Positions 33,749 through 42,230 of a DNA stretch of 64,000 bases are shown one piece after another. Each line of letters opens with the position of its first letter. Positions within the stretch are counted from its first letter, which is position 1. This DNA is from AV40 sp038230255 (lineage in GTDB: Bacteria; Verrucomicrobiota; Verrucomicrobiia; Chthoniobacterales; UBA10450). The notes beneath the pieces are model-generated. The model was not told the DNA's origin. It was given only the letters and a program-made list of their open reading frames with translations, and did no database searches. The DNA lies in contig JBBRNP010000003.1 of the NCBI GenBank assembly GCA_038230255.1, positions 62,001 to 126,000 of the forward strand, given 5' to 3'. The position numbers and the translations under genes were made by a program.

Positions 33749-35338
33749 ATGTGGGCGCTCTTCCGAGAACCTTGTGACGAGTACGTAATCCGGTCGCGCC
33801 CGGCGGGAGCGCCCTGTTCGAAATCGAGCGGTCGCTGGATTCTCGCCGCCACTATTCTCGCGTCCGCGATGGCGTTCATCGATGGCACTGTCGTCAACGT
33901 CGCATTACCAGCACTCCAAACGAACCTCAACGCCACCGCGGTCGATTTGCAATGGGTGATCGAAGCTTACTCACTTTTGCTCTCCGCGTTCCTTTTCATC
34001 GGCGGTTCGCTGGGCGATCACTACGGCCGTCGCCGCATTTTTCTGATTGGCGTTGCGATCTTTGCCTCGGCATCGGCCGCCTGCGGATTTGCCGCCGACA
34101 TCGGCCAACTCATCGCCGCCCGCGCACTTCAAGGACTGGGCGCGGCGCTCCTCGTTCCCGGCAGTCTGGCCATCATCAGCGGCTCTTTTTCAGAAAACGA
34201 ACGTGGTCGCGCGATCGGAACTTGGTCGGGCTTTAGCGCGATCACCGCCGGCATCGGCCCGGTCATCGGTGGCTGGTTGATCGAACACGTGTCATGGCGC
34301 GCCGTGTTTTTCATCAATCTTCCGCTCGCACTTCTCGTCATCCTCATCTCCCTTCGGCACGTTGCGGAAAGTTCGGACAAGGACAACACACGAATCGATT
34401 GGCTGGGCGCAATATTGGCCGCGACCGGCTTAGGCGCGCTCGTTTACGGGCTGATCGAATCGTCAACGCTCGGTTTCACTGATCGGTCGGTCATTGTTGT
34501 CCTGATTGCTGGGACCGTGCTTCTGATTGTCTTCCTCTTAATAGAAGGGGGAATTTCTCAGCCGATGCTGCCGCTGGCGCTTTTTCGGGTCCGCACGTTT
34601 ACCGGAGCCAATTTGTTGACCTTTCTGCTCTATGCCGCGCTCGGCGGCACATTGTTTTTCCTGCCGCTCAATTTAATTCAGGTCCAGCACTATTCCGCCA
34701 CCGCGGCCGGTGCGGCCTTGTTGCCTTTCATCCTGATCATGTCCTCTCTTTCGCGTTGGTCGGGCGGGCTCATCGGAAATTACGGAGCAAAGCTTCCGCT
34801 CATTGTTGGACCGTCGACCGCCGCGCTTGGCTTCGCGCTTTTCATGCTTCCTAACGTTGGCGGCAGCTACTGGACAAATTTTTTTCCGCCCATCGTAATC
34901 CTGGGTCTGGGGATGGCGATTAGCGTGGCGCCGCTCACTACTGCGGTGATGAACTCCGTGTCACAACATCGCGCCGGCATTGCGTCGGGCGTGAACAATG
35001 CCGTCTCGCGCACCGCCGGTCTCCTCGCCATCGCGGTTCTTGGAATTGTGATGCTTCACGTTTTCAACGACCGGCTCGATCGCCGACTCGCGGAATCGAA
35101 ACTGCCGCCGTCAGTGATGCAATCGTTGAAGGCTCAACGCACCAGACTCGCTGCTATCGCGATTCCGGAAGATCAAGACTCGGCCACGCAACAAACGATT
35201 CGCCGCGCGGTCGATGAATCGTTCGTCTCCGGCTTTAAAACGATCATGGCCATCGGCGCGGCCTTGGCCGTCGCCAGTGCTATCACCGCATTGACTCTGA
35301 TCGAACGTTCTCCGTTGCGCCGGGTCAACGCGCGGTGA
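33749..35338 (+). CDS. EmrB/QacA-type MFS drug transporter (14 TM)
   Basis: DHA2-family efflux pump of 529 aa. First-helix motif ILASAMAFIDGTVVNVALPALQ, motif A region GGSLGDHYGRRRIFLIGV and motif C-like NERGRAIGTWSGFSAITAGIGPVIGGWLI (in parts) are clear. The 14-helix length and the central loop fit. The stop overlaps the convergent SDR gene by 14 bases. The start follows a short run of TTCTAGCTTCTAG-type repeats. Confidence 0.92.
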   Translation: MWALFREPCDEYVIRSRPAGAPCSKSSGRWILAATILASAMAFIDGTVVNVALPALQTNLNATAVDLQWVIEAYSLLLSAFLFIGGSLGDHYGRRRIFLIGVAIFASASAACGFAADIGQLIAARALQGLGAALLVPGSLAIISGSFSENERGRAIGTWSGFSAITAGIGPVIGGWLIEHVSWRAVFFINLPLALLVILISLRHVAESSDKDNTRIDWLGAILAATGLGALVYGLIESSTLGFTDRSVIVVLIAGTVLLIVFLLIEGGISQPMLPLALFRVRTFTGANLLTFLLYAALGGTLFFLPLNLIQVQHYSATAAGAALLPFILIMSSLSRWSGGLIGNYGAKLPLIVGPSTAALGFALFMLPNVGGSYWTNFFPPIVILGLGMAISVAPLTTAVMNSVSQHRAGIASGVNNAVSRTAGLLAIAVLGIVMLHVFNDRLDRRLAESKLPPSVMQSLKAQRTRLAAIAIPEDQDSATQQTIRRAVDESFVSGFKTIMAIGAALAVASAITALTLIERSPLRRVNAR

Positions 35339-36083
35339 ATCCACCGTCGACAACGAGACTGTGCCCCGTCACAAAAGATGATTTGCCGGAACACAACCAC
35401 ACAACGGCTTCGGCAACCTCTTCGACCCGGCCGAGACGACCGATCGGATGCAAAGGGATAAGGTCGTCCTTTTTCATACTCAAACCGTCGGCCAGCCGGT
35501 CGACCATCTCCGTATCGATCACCGCGGGGTTGACTGCGTTGACGCGGATTCCTTGCGCGGAGTACTCGAGGGCAGCGGTTTTCGTGAGTCCGATGACAGC
35601 GTGTTTCGAGGCAATGTAGATCGCCACGTTCGGGAATCCGATCAATCCCGCGACCGACGCGCAGTTTACAATCGCGCCGCCGCCGCGCTCCAATATCCGG
35701 GGAATCTCGTACTTCATCGAGAGCCAGACGCCTTTGACATTGATATCCATCACCGCGTCGTAATTGGCTTCGGTCTGCTCGACGAGCGGCGCGACGTCGC
35801 CTTCCACGCCGGCATTGTTGAAGGCCAGATCGAGCCCGCCGTATGTCTTCACCGCATAATTCACCAACGCCTCGATCTCGGCCGCGGCCAGAACATCCGT
35901 TCGTTTGAAGCTGGCTTTTCCGCCAGCGTCACGAATCATCGAAACTGTTTCCTCTCCGCGCTGAACGTTGCGATTACCGATGACGACCTGTGCGCCTTCG
36001 CGAGCAAACGCGAGCGCGGTCGCGCGTCCGATTCCCGATCCGCCGCCCGTTACCAGTGCAACCTTTCCATCAAATTCCTTCAT
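35325..36083 (-). CDS. SDR family oxidoreductase
   Basis: Classical short-chain dehydrogenase (252 aa). Cofactor motif ALVTGGGSGIGRATALAFA, DLAFNNAGVEG, catalytic Ser/Tyr/Lys in NCASVAGLIG and YIASKHAVIGLTKT, and C-terminal PIGRLGRVEEVAEAVVWLCS. The start is ATG at 36083; upstream in-frame sequence to 36119 is not conserved. Substrate unknown. Glucose-1-dehydrogenase or acyl-carrier-protein reductase annotations would both be guesses. Confidence 0.92.
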   Translation of the reverse strand: MKEFDGKVALVTGGGSGIGRATALAFAREGAQVVIGNRNVQRGEETVSMIRDAGGKASFKRTDVLAAAEIEALVNYAVKTYGGLDLAFNNAGVEGDVAPLVEQTEANYDAVMDINVKGVWLSMKYEIPRILERGGGAIVNCASVAGLIGFPNVAIYIASKHAVIGLTKTAALEYSAQGIRVNAVNPAVIDTEMVDRLADGLSMKKDDLIPLHPIGRLGRVEEVAEAVVWLCSGKSSFVTGHSLVVDGGFTAR

Positions 36084-36158
36084 GTTGTCGATCTTGGAGA
36101 TTTGCTGCTCAGCTGACAACCGAGGAATTGGATGCTATTTCTAATTCTTCCTTTCTTC

Positions 36159-36941
36159 ATGAGTGTTATTGGAAAAATCGAAAGCCTTTGGCGTTATCCG
36201 GTCAAAAGCATGCGTGGCGAAGAATTGGACGAGATCTTCGCCGGTTATCCGGGGGTTTACGGCGATCGTCTTTTTGCTTTCGAGAGCTCGGCCAGTCCAA
36301 AAGGTTTTCCCTTTTTCACCGGACGCGACCAATGCCAGATGATTCGTTACCGCGCGCGCTTCCGAAATCCGGAGAAGGCGGCGCGACCGACTAATTTGGC
36401 CGAAGCTGAAAGTTCGGGAGCCAATCCCATCTCGGCGAATGCGTCCGATTTAATGGTTGAAGTCGAAACCCCGGATGGAAAAACTTTTTCGATCGATGAT
36501 CCCGCATTGATCGAAAATTTGGGGGCCGGCCTCGACGGGAAACATGAGCTGAAACTGCTTCGCTCGGACAAGGCGATCACCGATTGCCGTCCCTTGTCGA
36601 TCTTTGCCGTGCAATCGGCAAAGAAACTTGGTGAAGAAACGGGTGTCGCCGTCGATAAGCGCCGCTTCCGCGCGAATATCTATGTCGATCTTACCAACGC
36701 CGAAGGCTTTGCTGAAAACGCGTTCGTCGGCAAAACATTGCGGATCGGGTCCAAAGCCGTCGTTTCTGTTCTGGAGCGCGATCCGCGTTGCATGATGATC
36801 ACGCTCGATCCCGATACCGCGGAAAAAACGCCCGCGGTTTTGAAAGCCGTCGCGCAAGCGCACGAAGGCATGGCGGGTCTTTACGGCGCGGTGCTCGCAG
36901 AAGGAATGATTCGCAAAGGCGACCCCGTTGAGTTGTTGTGA
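36159..36941 (+). CDS. MOSC domain protein
   Basis: MOSC N-terminal plus MOSC core protein (about 260 aa). It begins GKIESLWRYPVKSMRGEELDE, the YPVKS motif of the family, with the start set at ATG 36159. The core includes RFRANIYVD, FVGKTLRIG and RDPRCMMITLDPDT with the conserved Cys in DPRCMM that would bind a molybdenum cofactor sulfur. Related to YcbX/YiiM. Probably reduces N-hydroxylated or similar substrates with molybdenum cofactor. Confidence 0.9.
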   Translation: MSVIGKIESLWRYPVKSMRGEELDEIFAGYPGVYGDRLFAFESSASPKGFPFFTGRDQCQMIRYRARFRNPEKAARPTNLAEAESSGANPISANASDLMVEVETPDGKTFSIDDPALIENLGAGLDGKHELKLLRSDKAITDCRPLSIFAVQSAKKLGEETGVAVDKRRFRANIYVDLTNAEGFAENAFVGKTLRIGSKAVVSVLERDPRCMMITLDPDTAEKTPAVLKAVAQAHEGMAGLYGAVLAEGMIRKGDPVELL

Positions 36942-36999
36942 CTTCTGGTCTGTGACCTCTGACTTCTAATTTTGCTTGTCACTGGTCACATGTCACTCG
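36942..36999. repeat. TTCTGAC / GTCACT degenerate repeats
   Basis: After the MOSC stop the spacer has GACTTCTGGTCTGTGACC, CTCTGACTTCTAATTT and GTCACTGGTCACATGTCAC, forming imperfect words shared with 42148-42175, 48060, 52744-52775 and 56235-56280. Confidence 0.65.
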
Positions 37000-37446
37000 T
37001 CACTTTCCAATCTTCACGATCTTCGCAGTTCGACCGTCTTCGAGTGTGATGCGGTCACCGAGCTCCGACGCGAGAAGCGCTTTGCCGAACGGCGAAATCC
37101 AACTCACCGCGTTCGATGTAAAGTCCATTTCGTCAACGCCGACAACTGCGTAGTTCTCCGTTTTTCCATTGGCGTCTTGAACGATTACTGTCGCACCAAA
37201 CGAAACGTTCTCCGATTCCGCGTCGGGCGGATCGACAATCTTGACCAAACCGAGAATTTGTTCGAGTTCCGCGACACGTTCCACGTTGTCGCCCGCAGCA
37301 CGAAATTTTGTCAGTTCATCTCGCACTCGTGCGGCGCCGCGCGCCGTGATGTAATTTACTGCGCCCGGCGGCAACCCTGAAGGCGCGCGCTTCCTCCCGC
37401 TCCGCTCCGGAGGATCGACATCTTCGCGTATGAACGCCCTGCTCAT
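37000..37446 (-). CDS. GreA/GreB-family protein with shortened coiled coil
   Basis: 148-aa transcription-factor-like protein. The C-terminal domain (SFGATVIVQDANGKTENYAVVG, and ISPFGKALLASELGDRI) fits the GreA/GreB FKBP-like fold, including the SPxGKALL motif. The N-terminal helical hairpin is reduced to about 45 residues (ITARGAARVRDELTKFRA then RVAELEQILGLVKIV), so the acidic tip that stimulates RNA cleavage in GreA is missing. Such shortened relatives resemble Rnk. It likely binds the RNA polymerase secondary channel without cleavage stimulation (inference). Confidence 0.88.
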   Translation of the reverse strand: MSRAFIREDVDPPERSGRKRAPSGLPPGAVNYITARGAARVRDELTKFRAAGDNVERVAELEQILGLVKIVDPPDAESENVSFGATVIVQDANGKTENYAVVGVDEMDFTSNAVSWISPFGKALLASELGDRITLEDGRTAKIVKIGK

Positions 37447-37518
37447 TTAAAAAAATATGGCAGCGCAATTTCCTTTCAGCGCTTCATTTTTCAGCTCTCA
37501 ACTCTCAGCTATAAACCA

Positions 37519-37917
37519 TCAACTTCTCCGATACTGTTCATCACTGACCTTTTCCATCCAGTCGACGACCTTGCCGTCGAGCGCTTCTTGAACGGCGATG
37601 TGTGTCATGGCCGTGGTTGGCGCGGCACCGTGCCAATGTTTTTCATTGGGCGCGATTGAGACCACATCACCCGGACGAATTTCTTCGATCGATCCGCCCC
37701 AACGTTGTGCGCGGCCGCAATCGGCGGTGACGATCAGCGTCTGGCCTAACGGATGCGTGTGCCAGGCGGTGCGAGCACCCGGTTCGAATGTCACGCTCGC
37801 GCCCCGAACACGTGCCGGTTCCGGTGCCTCAAACAGTGGATCAATGCGAACTGTGCCGGTGAAATAGTCAGCCGGTCCTTTGCTTGAACTTTGCGAACCA
37901 GATCTTTTTATCTCCAT
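37519..37917 (-). CDS. Cupin domain protein, carboxymuconolactone-decarboxylase-associated type
   Basis: About 132 aa. Start set at MEIKRSGSQSS; the longer frame from 37938 is made of repeat-like sequence. Cupin motifs GARTAWHTHPLGQTLIVTADCG with the metal His pair and GDVVSIAPNEKHWHGAAPTTAM. Similar to quercetin-dioxygenase-like cupins that pair with carboxymuconolactone decarboxylase; no such partner is adjacent. Confidence 0.86.
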   Translation of the reverse strand: MEIKRSGSQSSSKGPADYFTGTVRIDPLFEAPEPARVRGASVTFEPGARTAWHTHPLGQTLIVTADCGRAQRWGGSIEEIRPGDVVSIAPNEKHWHGAAPTTAMTHIAVQEALDGKVVDWMEKVSDEQYRRS

Positions 37918-37997
37918 CTTCGATCTCCCATCTTCCATCTTCGATTAGCTCGTCGCTCCTGGCTCCGCGCTCCTAGCTCCCAGCTTCTAGCTCTGCG
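37890..37997. repeat. TCTTCGATCTCCCATC and AGCTCCTAGCTCCC degenerate repeats
   Basis: Copies of the word ATCTTCCATC are followed by GCTCCTAGCTCCCAGCTTC. The latter are related to the array at 59127-59205 and to 16278-16318 and 56330-56372. Confidence 0.6.
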
Positions 37998-38006
37998 GCT
38001 AATGAA

Positions 38007-39368
38007 TCAGCGGTGCCTTCGATAAGATCTGCGCGGCGGTCGGTTGTTCGATGAAGCATTCCGGAAACTCCACCCGATCTGGCCGTGCGGCGCATCGCCG
38101 CTTCCACGCGGAGAATTTCCCGGTAGTCGCGGCTCGATCTTTCGTTGCGGAACTCGCGCTCCCCTGCCCCGCTCGTCGCGTGGCGGCGCGGCCTGATTGT
38201 AATCGAAGCCTTCCGCCTTTTTCCGGACGATGCCGCGGCCAATGAAACGCTCGAGCGAACGCAACGGTCCCTGATCTTCCGGTGTGATGAAACTGATCGC
38301 ATCGCCCACCGCGTGCGCACGGCCGGTGCGCCCGATGCGGTGCACGTAATCCTCCGATTGCATGGGGAAGTCGTAGTTCACCACGTGCGAAATCCCATCC
38401 ACATCGATCCCGCGCGCGGCAATGTCGGTCGCGACCAGCACCCGCACCGCGCCCGACTTAAAATCTTTCAACGCTCGCAGCCGTTGATTTTGCGAACGAT
38501 TCGAATGGATCGTGCCCGTCTTAATCCCGCTGCTTTCAAGACGCCGCGCGATCTTGTCCGCGCCGCGTTTTGTCCGCGTGAAAACGAGCACGGTGTCGAA
38601 CATCGGATCGCCTAACAAGTGCAGGAGCAAACCCACTTTCAAATGCGGCCGCACTTCGTAAACGAACTGTGTCACCGTCTCGGCCGGATTCGCGCGACGA
38701 CCGATCTCGATAATTTTGGGCGAGCGCTGGAACTCGTGGGTCAACTTTTCGATCTCACGCGAGAGCGACGCGGAGAACATCAGCGTCTGCCGTTTCTGCG
38801 GCAATGCTTTCACGATCCGTCGAATCGGCGGAAGAAAGCCCATGTCCAGCATTCGATCCGCTTCGTCGAGCACGAGAAACTCGATGCCGGAAAGATTGGC
38901 CACTCGTTGATCCATCAAATCGATCAACCGGCCCGGTGTCGCCACCACGAGATCGACGCCGGATCGCAAAGCCGCGATCTGCGGACGTTCGCTCACCCCG
39001 CCGTAAACCGTGGCCATGCGCAGCGGAACATGTTTGGCATAAGCGCGCACATTCTCTTCGATTTGCACCACCAGCTCGCGCGTCGGCGCGACGACCAAAG
39101 CGCGCGTCCCGCGGTCCGAGCCGGACTGGCGATTGCGAGCTCCGTTATAGGCCTGCGCTGCTGTCTGTTTCGATTCTAGGAGCTTCATCAAAATCGGCCA
39201 AACGAAAGCCGCGGTTTTTCCAGTGCCGGTTTGCGCGATGCCAATGACATCGTGTCCCGCGAGAATGTGCGGGATCGCCGCGACCTGAATCGGAGTTGGC
39301 TCGGTGTAGCCGGCGTCATCAACAGCCTGCAAGATTTGGGGGGAAAGATTAAGCGCACGAAATGGCAT
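38007..39368 (-). CDS. rhlE: DEAD-box RNA helicase (RhlE-like)
   Basis: ATP-dependent RNA helicase of 453 aa. Motifs: TPIQVAAIP (Q), AQTGTGKT (45-52), PTREL, VVATPGRLIDL, DEAD in LVLDEADRMLDMG, SAS in place of SAT, and C-terminal HRIGRTGRAH. The tail from about residue 385 is basic and Arg/Pro rich. Between motif I and motif Ia the protein has roughly 20 more residues than usual, with RQSGSDR (80-86) encoded by a dispersed palindrome. RNA metabolism at low temperature is typical for RhlE. Confidence 0.94.
   Translation of the reverse strand: MPFRALNLSPQILQAVDDAGYTEPTPIQVAAIPHILAGHDVIGIAQTGTGKTAAFVWPILMKLLESKQTAAQAYNGARNRQSGSDRGTRALVVAPTRELVVQIEENVRAYAKHVPLRMATVYGGVSERPQIAALRSGVDLVVATPGRLIDLMDQRVANLSGIEFLVLDEADRMLDMGFLPPIRRIVKALPQKRQTLMFSASLSREIEKLTHEFQRSPKIIEIGRRANPAETVTQFVYEVRPHLKVGLLLHLLGDPMFDTVLVFTRTKRGADKIARRLESSGIKTGTIHSNRSQNQRLRALKDFKSGAVRVLVATDIAARGIDVDGISHVVNYDFPMQSEDYVHRIGRTGRAHAVGDAISFITPEDQGPLRSLERFIGRGIVRKKAEGFDYNQAAPPRDERGRGARVPQRKIEPRLPGNSPRGSGDAPHGQIGWSFRNASSNNRPPRRSYRRHR
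39113..39130. repeat. GTCCG/CGGAC palindrome copy 3 (inside rhlE)
   Basis: GGTCCGAGCCGGACTGGC on the plus strand, read on the minus strand as QSGSDR within the helicase. It is the same frame as copy 1 in the EamA gene. Confidence 0.8.
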
Positions 39369-39603
39369 GGAGCCGGTACTATCGTCCGTTAGGCGCCTAA
39401 AGCACTCATTATATAAAAGAAGGCAGCGAAACGCTTTGACTTATCGGTGTCGTGGCCTATCGGGGTCTAACGCACGCAAGCGAGCATCCGGTTTCTCAAC
39501 CGGTTCGGCGGCAATAAGCTAACATGACCATTGCCCGTCGCAGTCTAAACACTGGGCATGGTCTGCTCAAACACACGGGGTGTTTTCCCCGAAGGAAATA
39601 GAA

Positions 39604-40092
39604 ATGAAAAAATTAATGTTGGTACTAATCGCGTCGGCCTGTTGCTCGGCTTTCACGATCAACGCGTCGGCTCAGCAAGCCGACCAGGCAACAACCGATG
39701 CCATCATTGCCATGACAAAAGCGCAATGGGCGGCGGAGATCAAAGATCCGACAAATGCCACTGAACAGACGAAGGACATGTCGGACGACTACACCGAGTT
39801 CAACGGCCAGTATGCCACCCGTCTCGATGGGAAAGCGATGAGTTCACGGCTGGCGGAGGCTGCAGGAAAAGCCTCTGGCAAGACGATCGCGGCGGAAATG
39901 GCCAATCCCAAAGTCCAGGTATACAACGGGAATGTTGCCATCCTGACTTACAACTATGTCGGCGTTACCCAGGACAAGGACGGAAAGACGGAACCGAACC
40001 GTGCAAAATCCACCCGCGTTTATGTGAAAAAGGGAGACAAATGGATGTTGGTCCACGCAAACTTTGCGTCAGATCCATTGCCAAAACAATAA
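39604..40092 (+). CDS. Exported SnoaL/DUF4440-like protein
   Basis: 162 aa with signal peptide (KKLMLVLIASACCSAFTINASAQQ, broken by a likely cleavage after ASA). The rest has a cone-like fold pattern: TTDAIIAMTKAQWAAEIKD, DMSDDYTEFNGQYATRLDGK and a C-terminal VYVKKGDKWMLVHANFA, like DUF4440/SnoaL domains. The start is ATG 39604 with AAGGAA upstream. A similar-size, related-looking protein is encoded at 56381-56809. Confidence 0.8.
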   Translation: MKKLMLVLIASACCSAFTINASAQQADQATTDAIIAMTKAQWAAEIKDPTNATEQTKDMSDDYTEFNGQYATRLDGKAMSSRLAEAAGKASGKTIAAEMANPKVQVYNGNVAILTYNYVGVTQDKDGKTEPNRAKSTRVYVKKGDKWMLVHANFASDPLPKQ

Positions 40093-40113
40093 GACGCTGA
40101 AACTCTAAAAAAG

Positions 40114-40581
40114 ATGAAAACAAAAACAATTGGTTTAGCCCTGCTGCTTTCGGTCGCAGCAGCTGCAATGTGTTTCGCGAACCCGAACCCGACCCTGGGC
40201 ACGTGGAAACTAAACGAAAGCAAATCCAAATTCGGCGACGGTGCAGGTAAGAGCACGATGGTGGTGTGGGAGAAATCGGGCGACCAGGACAAATGCACGG
40301 TCGACGGAGTTGACGCTGAAGGTAAGAAAACGCACACCGTCTGGAGCGGGAAGCTCGACGGCAAAGATTATCCGATCACGGGTGACGCCACTTCCGATAC
40401 TCGCTCGTTCAAGCTGAACGGCGAAAACACCATTGAGATGATTAGCAAAAAGGATGGCAAAGTCGTCGGCGACGGAACGATCGTAGTGGCGGCAGACGGC
40501 AAAACCCGTACCGTGACAAGCAACATCACGAATGCGAAGGACGTTAAGGTGACTAGCACCTCAGTTTACGACAAATCGTAG
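40114..40581 (+). CDS. Exported protein of unknown function
   Basis: 155 aa, signal sequence at the N-terminus (IGLALLLSVAAAAMCFA). The mature protein begins NPNPTLGTWKLNESKSKFGDGAG, a motif of lipocalin-like small proteins, and continues with beta-strand-rich, charged, Gly/Asp-rich sequence up to VTSTSVYDKS. It follows the DUF4440-like gene by 22 bases and is closed by a strong terminator. Function not recognised. Confidence 0.78.
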   Translation: MKTKTIGLALLLSVAAAAMCFANPNPTLGTWKLNESKSKFGDGAGKSTMVVWEKSGDQDKCTVDGVDAEGKKTHTVWSGKLDGKDYPITGDATSDTRSFKLNGENTIEMISKKDGKVVGDGTIVVAADGKTRTVTSNITNAKDVKVTSTSVYDKS

Positions 40582-40639
40582 CCTCGTGATTCGGCGATAG
40601 ACGCCTGCGCATCTTCTGCCGACGATAGATTTAGTGAAC

Positions 40640-40669
40640 AACGGCCGAACGTGAAAACGTTCGGCCGTT
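40640..40669 (+). terminator. Intrinsic terminator after the exported-protein pair
   Basis: A 13-base perfect stem, ACGGCCGAACGT pairing with ACGTTCGGCCGT (plus one A-T), closed by a GAAA tetraloop, with TTCGTTTC following. It ends the plus-strand pair 39604-40581. The T-tract is short. Confidence 0.85.
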
Positions 40670-40853
40670 TCGTTTCTGCCAATCTTGTCGGTCCTTGGTC
40701 GATCTTCGCTGGCAGTCCGGCTCTCACTTGGCACGGGCCATTGCCGCCCAATAACAATTAACAATTAACTAATAACTAAACTACGAGCTGAAGCTCGTGT
40801 GCGTTTAGATCTGACCCCATTCTCCATTCTCTTTTTTGACCCCATTCTCTTTT
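40670..40853. other. Intergenic region with a degenerate palindrome and TGACCCCATTCTC words
   Basis: GGCAGTCCGGCTCTCACTTGGC looks like a decayed copy of the GTCCG/CGGAC element. ATTAACAATTAACTAATAAC and two copies of TGACCCCATTCTC follow (40812 and 40838 area); a related TGACCCCGATCT lies at 48855-48870. No gene was seen. Confidence 0.45.
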
Positions 40854-41296
40854 TCATTCGTCGACACGGGTCGAGGCTGACTTGATGTCGACCACCGGCG
40901 TGCCGTCGAATACCTCGATCGGCCCGATCTTCACGCGGATTGGCGCTCGTCGCGCGCCGTAGCCTCAGGCGAAGGCGGATCAATCTCACGCACCGTCACG
41001 GGATGCAGCCCGAGCGGGTTTGGTCGCGCAGGTGAGCGCGTGTAAAACACGCCGGTGAGCGGACGATTCGGATCGTTCCGCGGATGCCCTTTCAGCACAT
41101 CGCGTTTCGCTTCATGCAACCACGTGATGACGATCAGCTCGTGACCGACTTCCATTCCCAACAACGCCTCGGCAAATTGCGGTTCGATCTCGAGCCACGC
41201 GTCGGGCGCACCTTCCGCTCCCTGCCGCGGCGCATCTTCCCGCCCCTTGATCGTCGAGCGAATGAAACCAACTGGCTGCAAAGTGTAAGAACTCAT
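40854..41296 (-). pseudogene. trmO: TrmO/TsaA-like tRNA methyltransferase with frame-breaking repeat near the 3' end
   Basis: The open frame starts at ATG 41296 (AAGG upstream) and reads SYTLQPVGFIRSTIKGREDAP, EIEPQFAEALLGMEVGHELIV, FYTRSPARPNPLGLHPVTVREID, typical of the TrmO/YaeB family that methylates threonylcarbamoyl-adenosine in tRNA. After REID it continues DPPSPEATARDERQSA and stops at 40931. In another frame the natural ending, VKIGPIEVFDGTPVVDIK plus SASTRVDE, runs to a stop at 40854. Between them lies a repeat element copy (40951-40981). So the gene is interrupted. The truncated form might still work, since the catalytic part is complete. Confidence 0.8.
40951..40981. repeat. CGCCTTCGCC/GGCTACGGCG element inside trmO
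   Basis: GCGCCGTAGCCTCAGGCGAAGG on the plus strand; the reverse strand matches 43649-43684 and 48031-48061 in the words CGCCTTCGCC and GGCTACGGCG. It separates conserved TrmO segments and shifts the frame. Confidence 0.75.
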
Positions 41297-41399
41297 TTTG
41301 TTCAACCTTGTTCACGCTTCTTTCGCCGCAACTAATGATTCCGATTCGGACGAAATAATCGCAGGAAGAATTTGCAAGACGCCCCGTCGATCTTTTCAG

Positions 41400-42098
41400 C
41401 TAAACAAACGAACTGATTTCGCTCAGGTCCTTGCGCGATATGCCGGGAACGCGCGCGTCGTCGGCCGGATGACCGACCACCAGCAACACGAACGGCTTTT
41501 CATGCGAAGGTCGCCCGAGAATTTTGTTCAGAAAACCCATCGGACTTGGCGTGTGCGTGAGCGCGACCAATCCGCACGAATGCACCGCTGTTACGAGCAG
41601 GCCGGTCGCGATCCCGACCGATTCGATCGCGTAAAATGTTGGCGACTTCGTGCCATCGGCCAAGATCCGGAACGGTTGCGCGAACACCGCGATCAACCAA
41701 GGTGCGGTTTCGAGAAACGGTTTGTTCGAGTCGGTCCCGAGCGGGGCGAGCGCTTCGAGCCATGCTTTCGGCGCGCGTTTTTCGTAAAATTCTTTCTCTT
41801 CTTTCTCGGCCGCGACTCGGATCTGGCGTTTGACCGACGGATCGCTCACCGCCACGAAATGCCACGGTTGCAAATTCGCTCCGCTCGGCGCCGTCCCAGC
41901 CGCGCGGATGCAATACTCAATCACTTCGCGCGACACCGGGCGATCCGAATAATCACGGATCGTCCGGCGCCGTTGCATCGCTTCATAAAACTTTCGCGCT
42001 TGTCCGAGAATTTCCTCATCCGAAAGATTGCTCGCCGCGCCGTAAGGAATTGAAGGCGGGTCGATCTTCAGTGCAGGCACCAATCGCGGTTCCATCTC
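41400..42098 (-). CDS. Nitroreductase family protein, iodotyrosine-deiodinase-like (copy 1)
   Basis: FMN-dependent nitroreductase fold, 232 aa. RRRTIRDYSDRPVSREVIEYC, AAGTAPSGANLQPWHFVAVSDP and ALTHTPSPMGFLN match the IYD-like branch, whose animal members dehalogenate iodotyrosine; the bacterial substrates are mostly unknown. The start is ATG 42098 (MEPRLVPALKID). A second copy at 48069-48737 is strongly similar over almost its whole length. Confidence 0.9.
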   Translation of the reverse strand, partial: EMEPRLVPALKIDPPSIPYGAASNLSDEEILGQARKFYEAMQRRRTIRDYSDRPVSREVIEYCIRAAGTAPSGANLQPWHFVAVSDPSVKRQIRVAAEKEEKEFYEKRAPKAWLEALAPLGTDSNKPFLETAPWLIAVFAQPFRILADGTKSPTFYAIESVGIATGLLVTAVHSCGLVALTHTPSPMGFLNKILGRPSHEKPFVLLVVGHPADDARVPGISRKDLSEISSFV

Positions 42099-42230
42099 GC
42101 GATTATTGTGGATCAATCACCGCTCGCACACTAGTTCTTCTGCGTGCCGTGCTCGTCACTGGTCACATGTCACTTCCGAATCAGCTTTCTCCGTTGCCTC
42201 TCGCCGACTAAATCGATAAACGGTCAGTCC

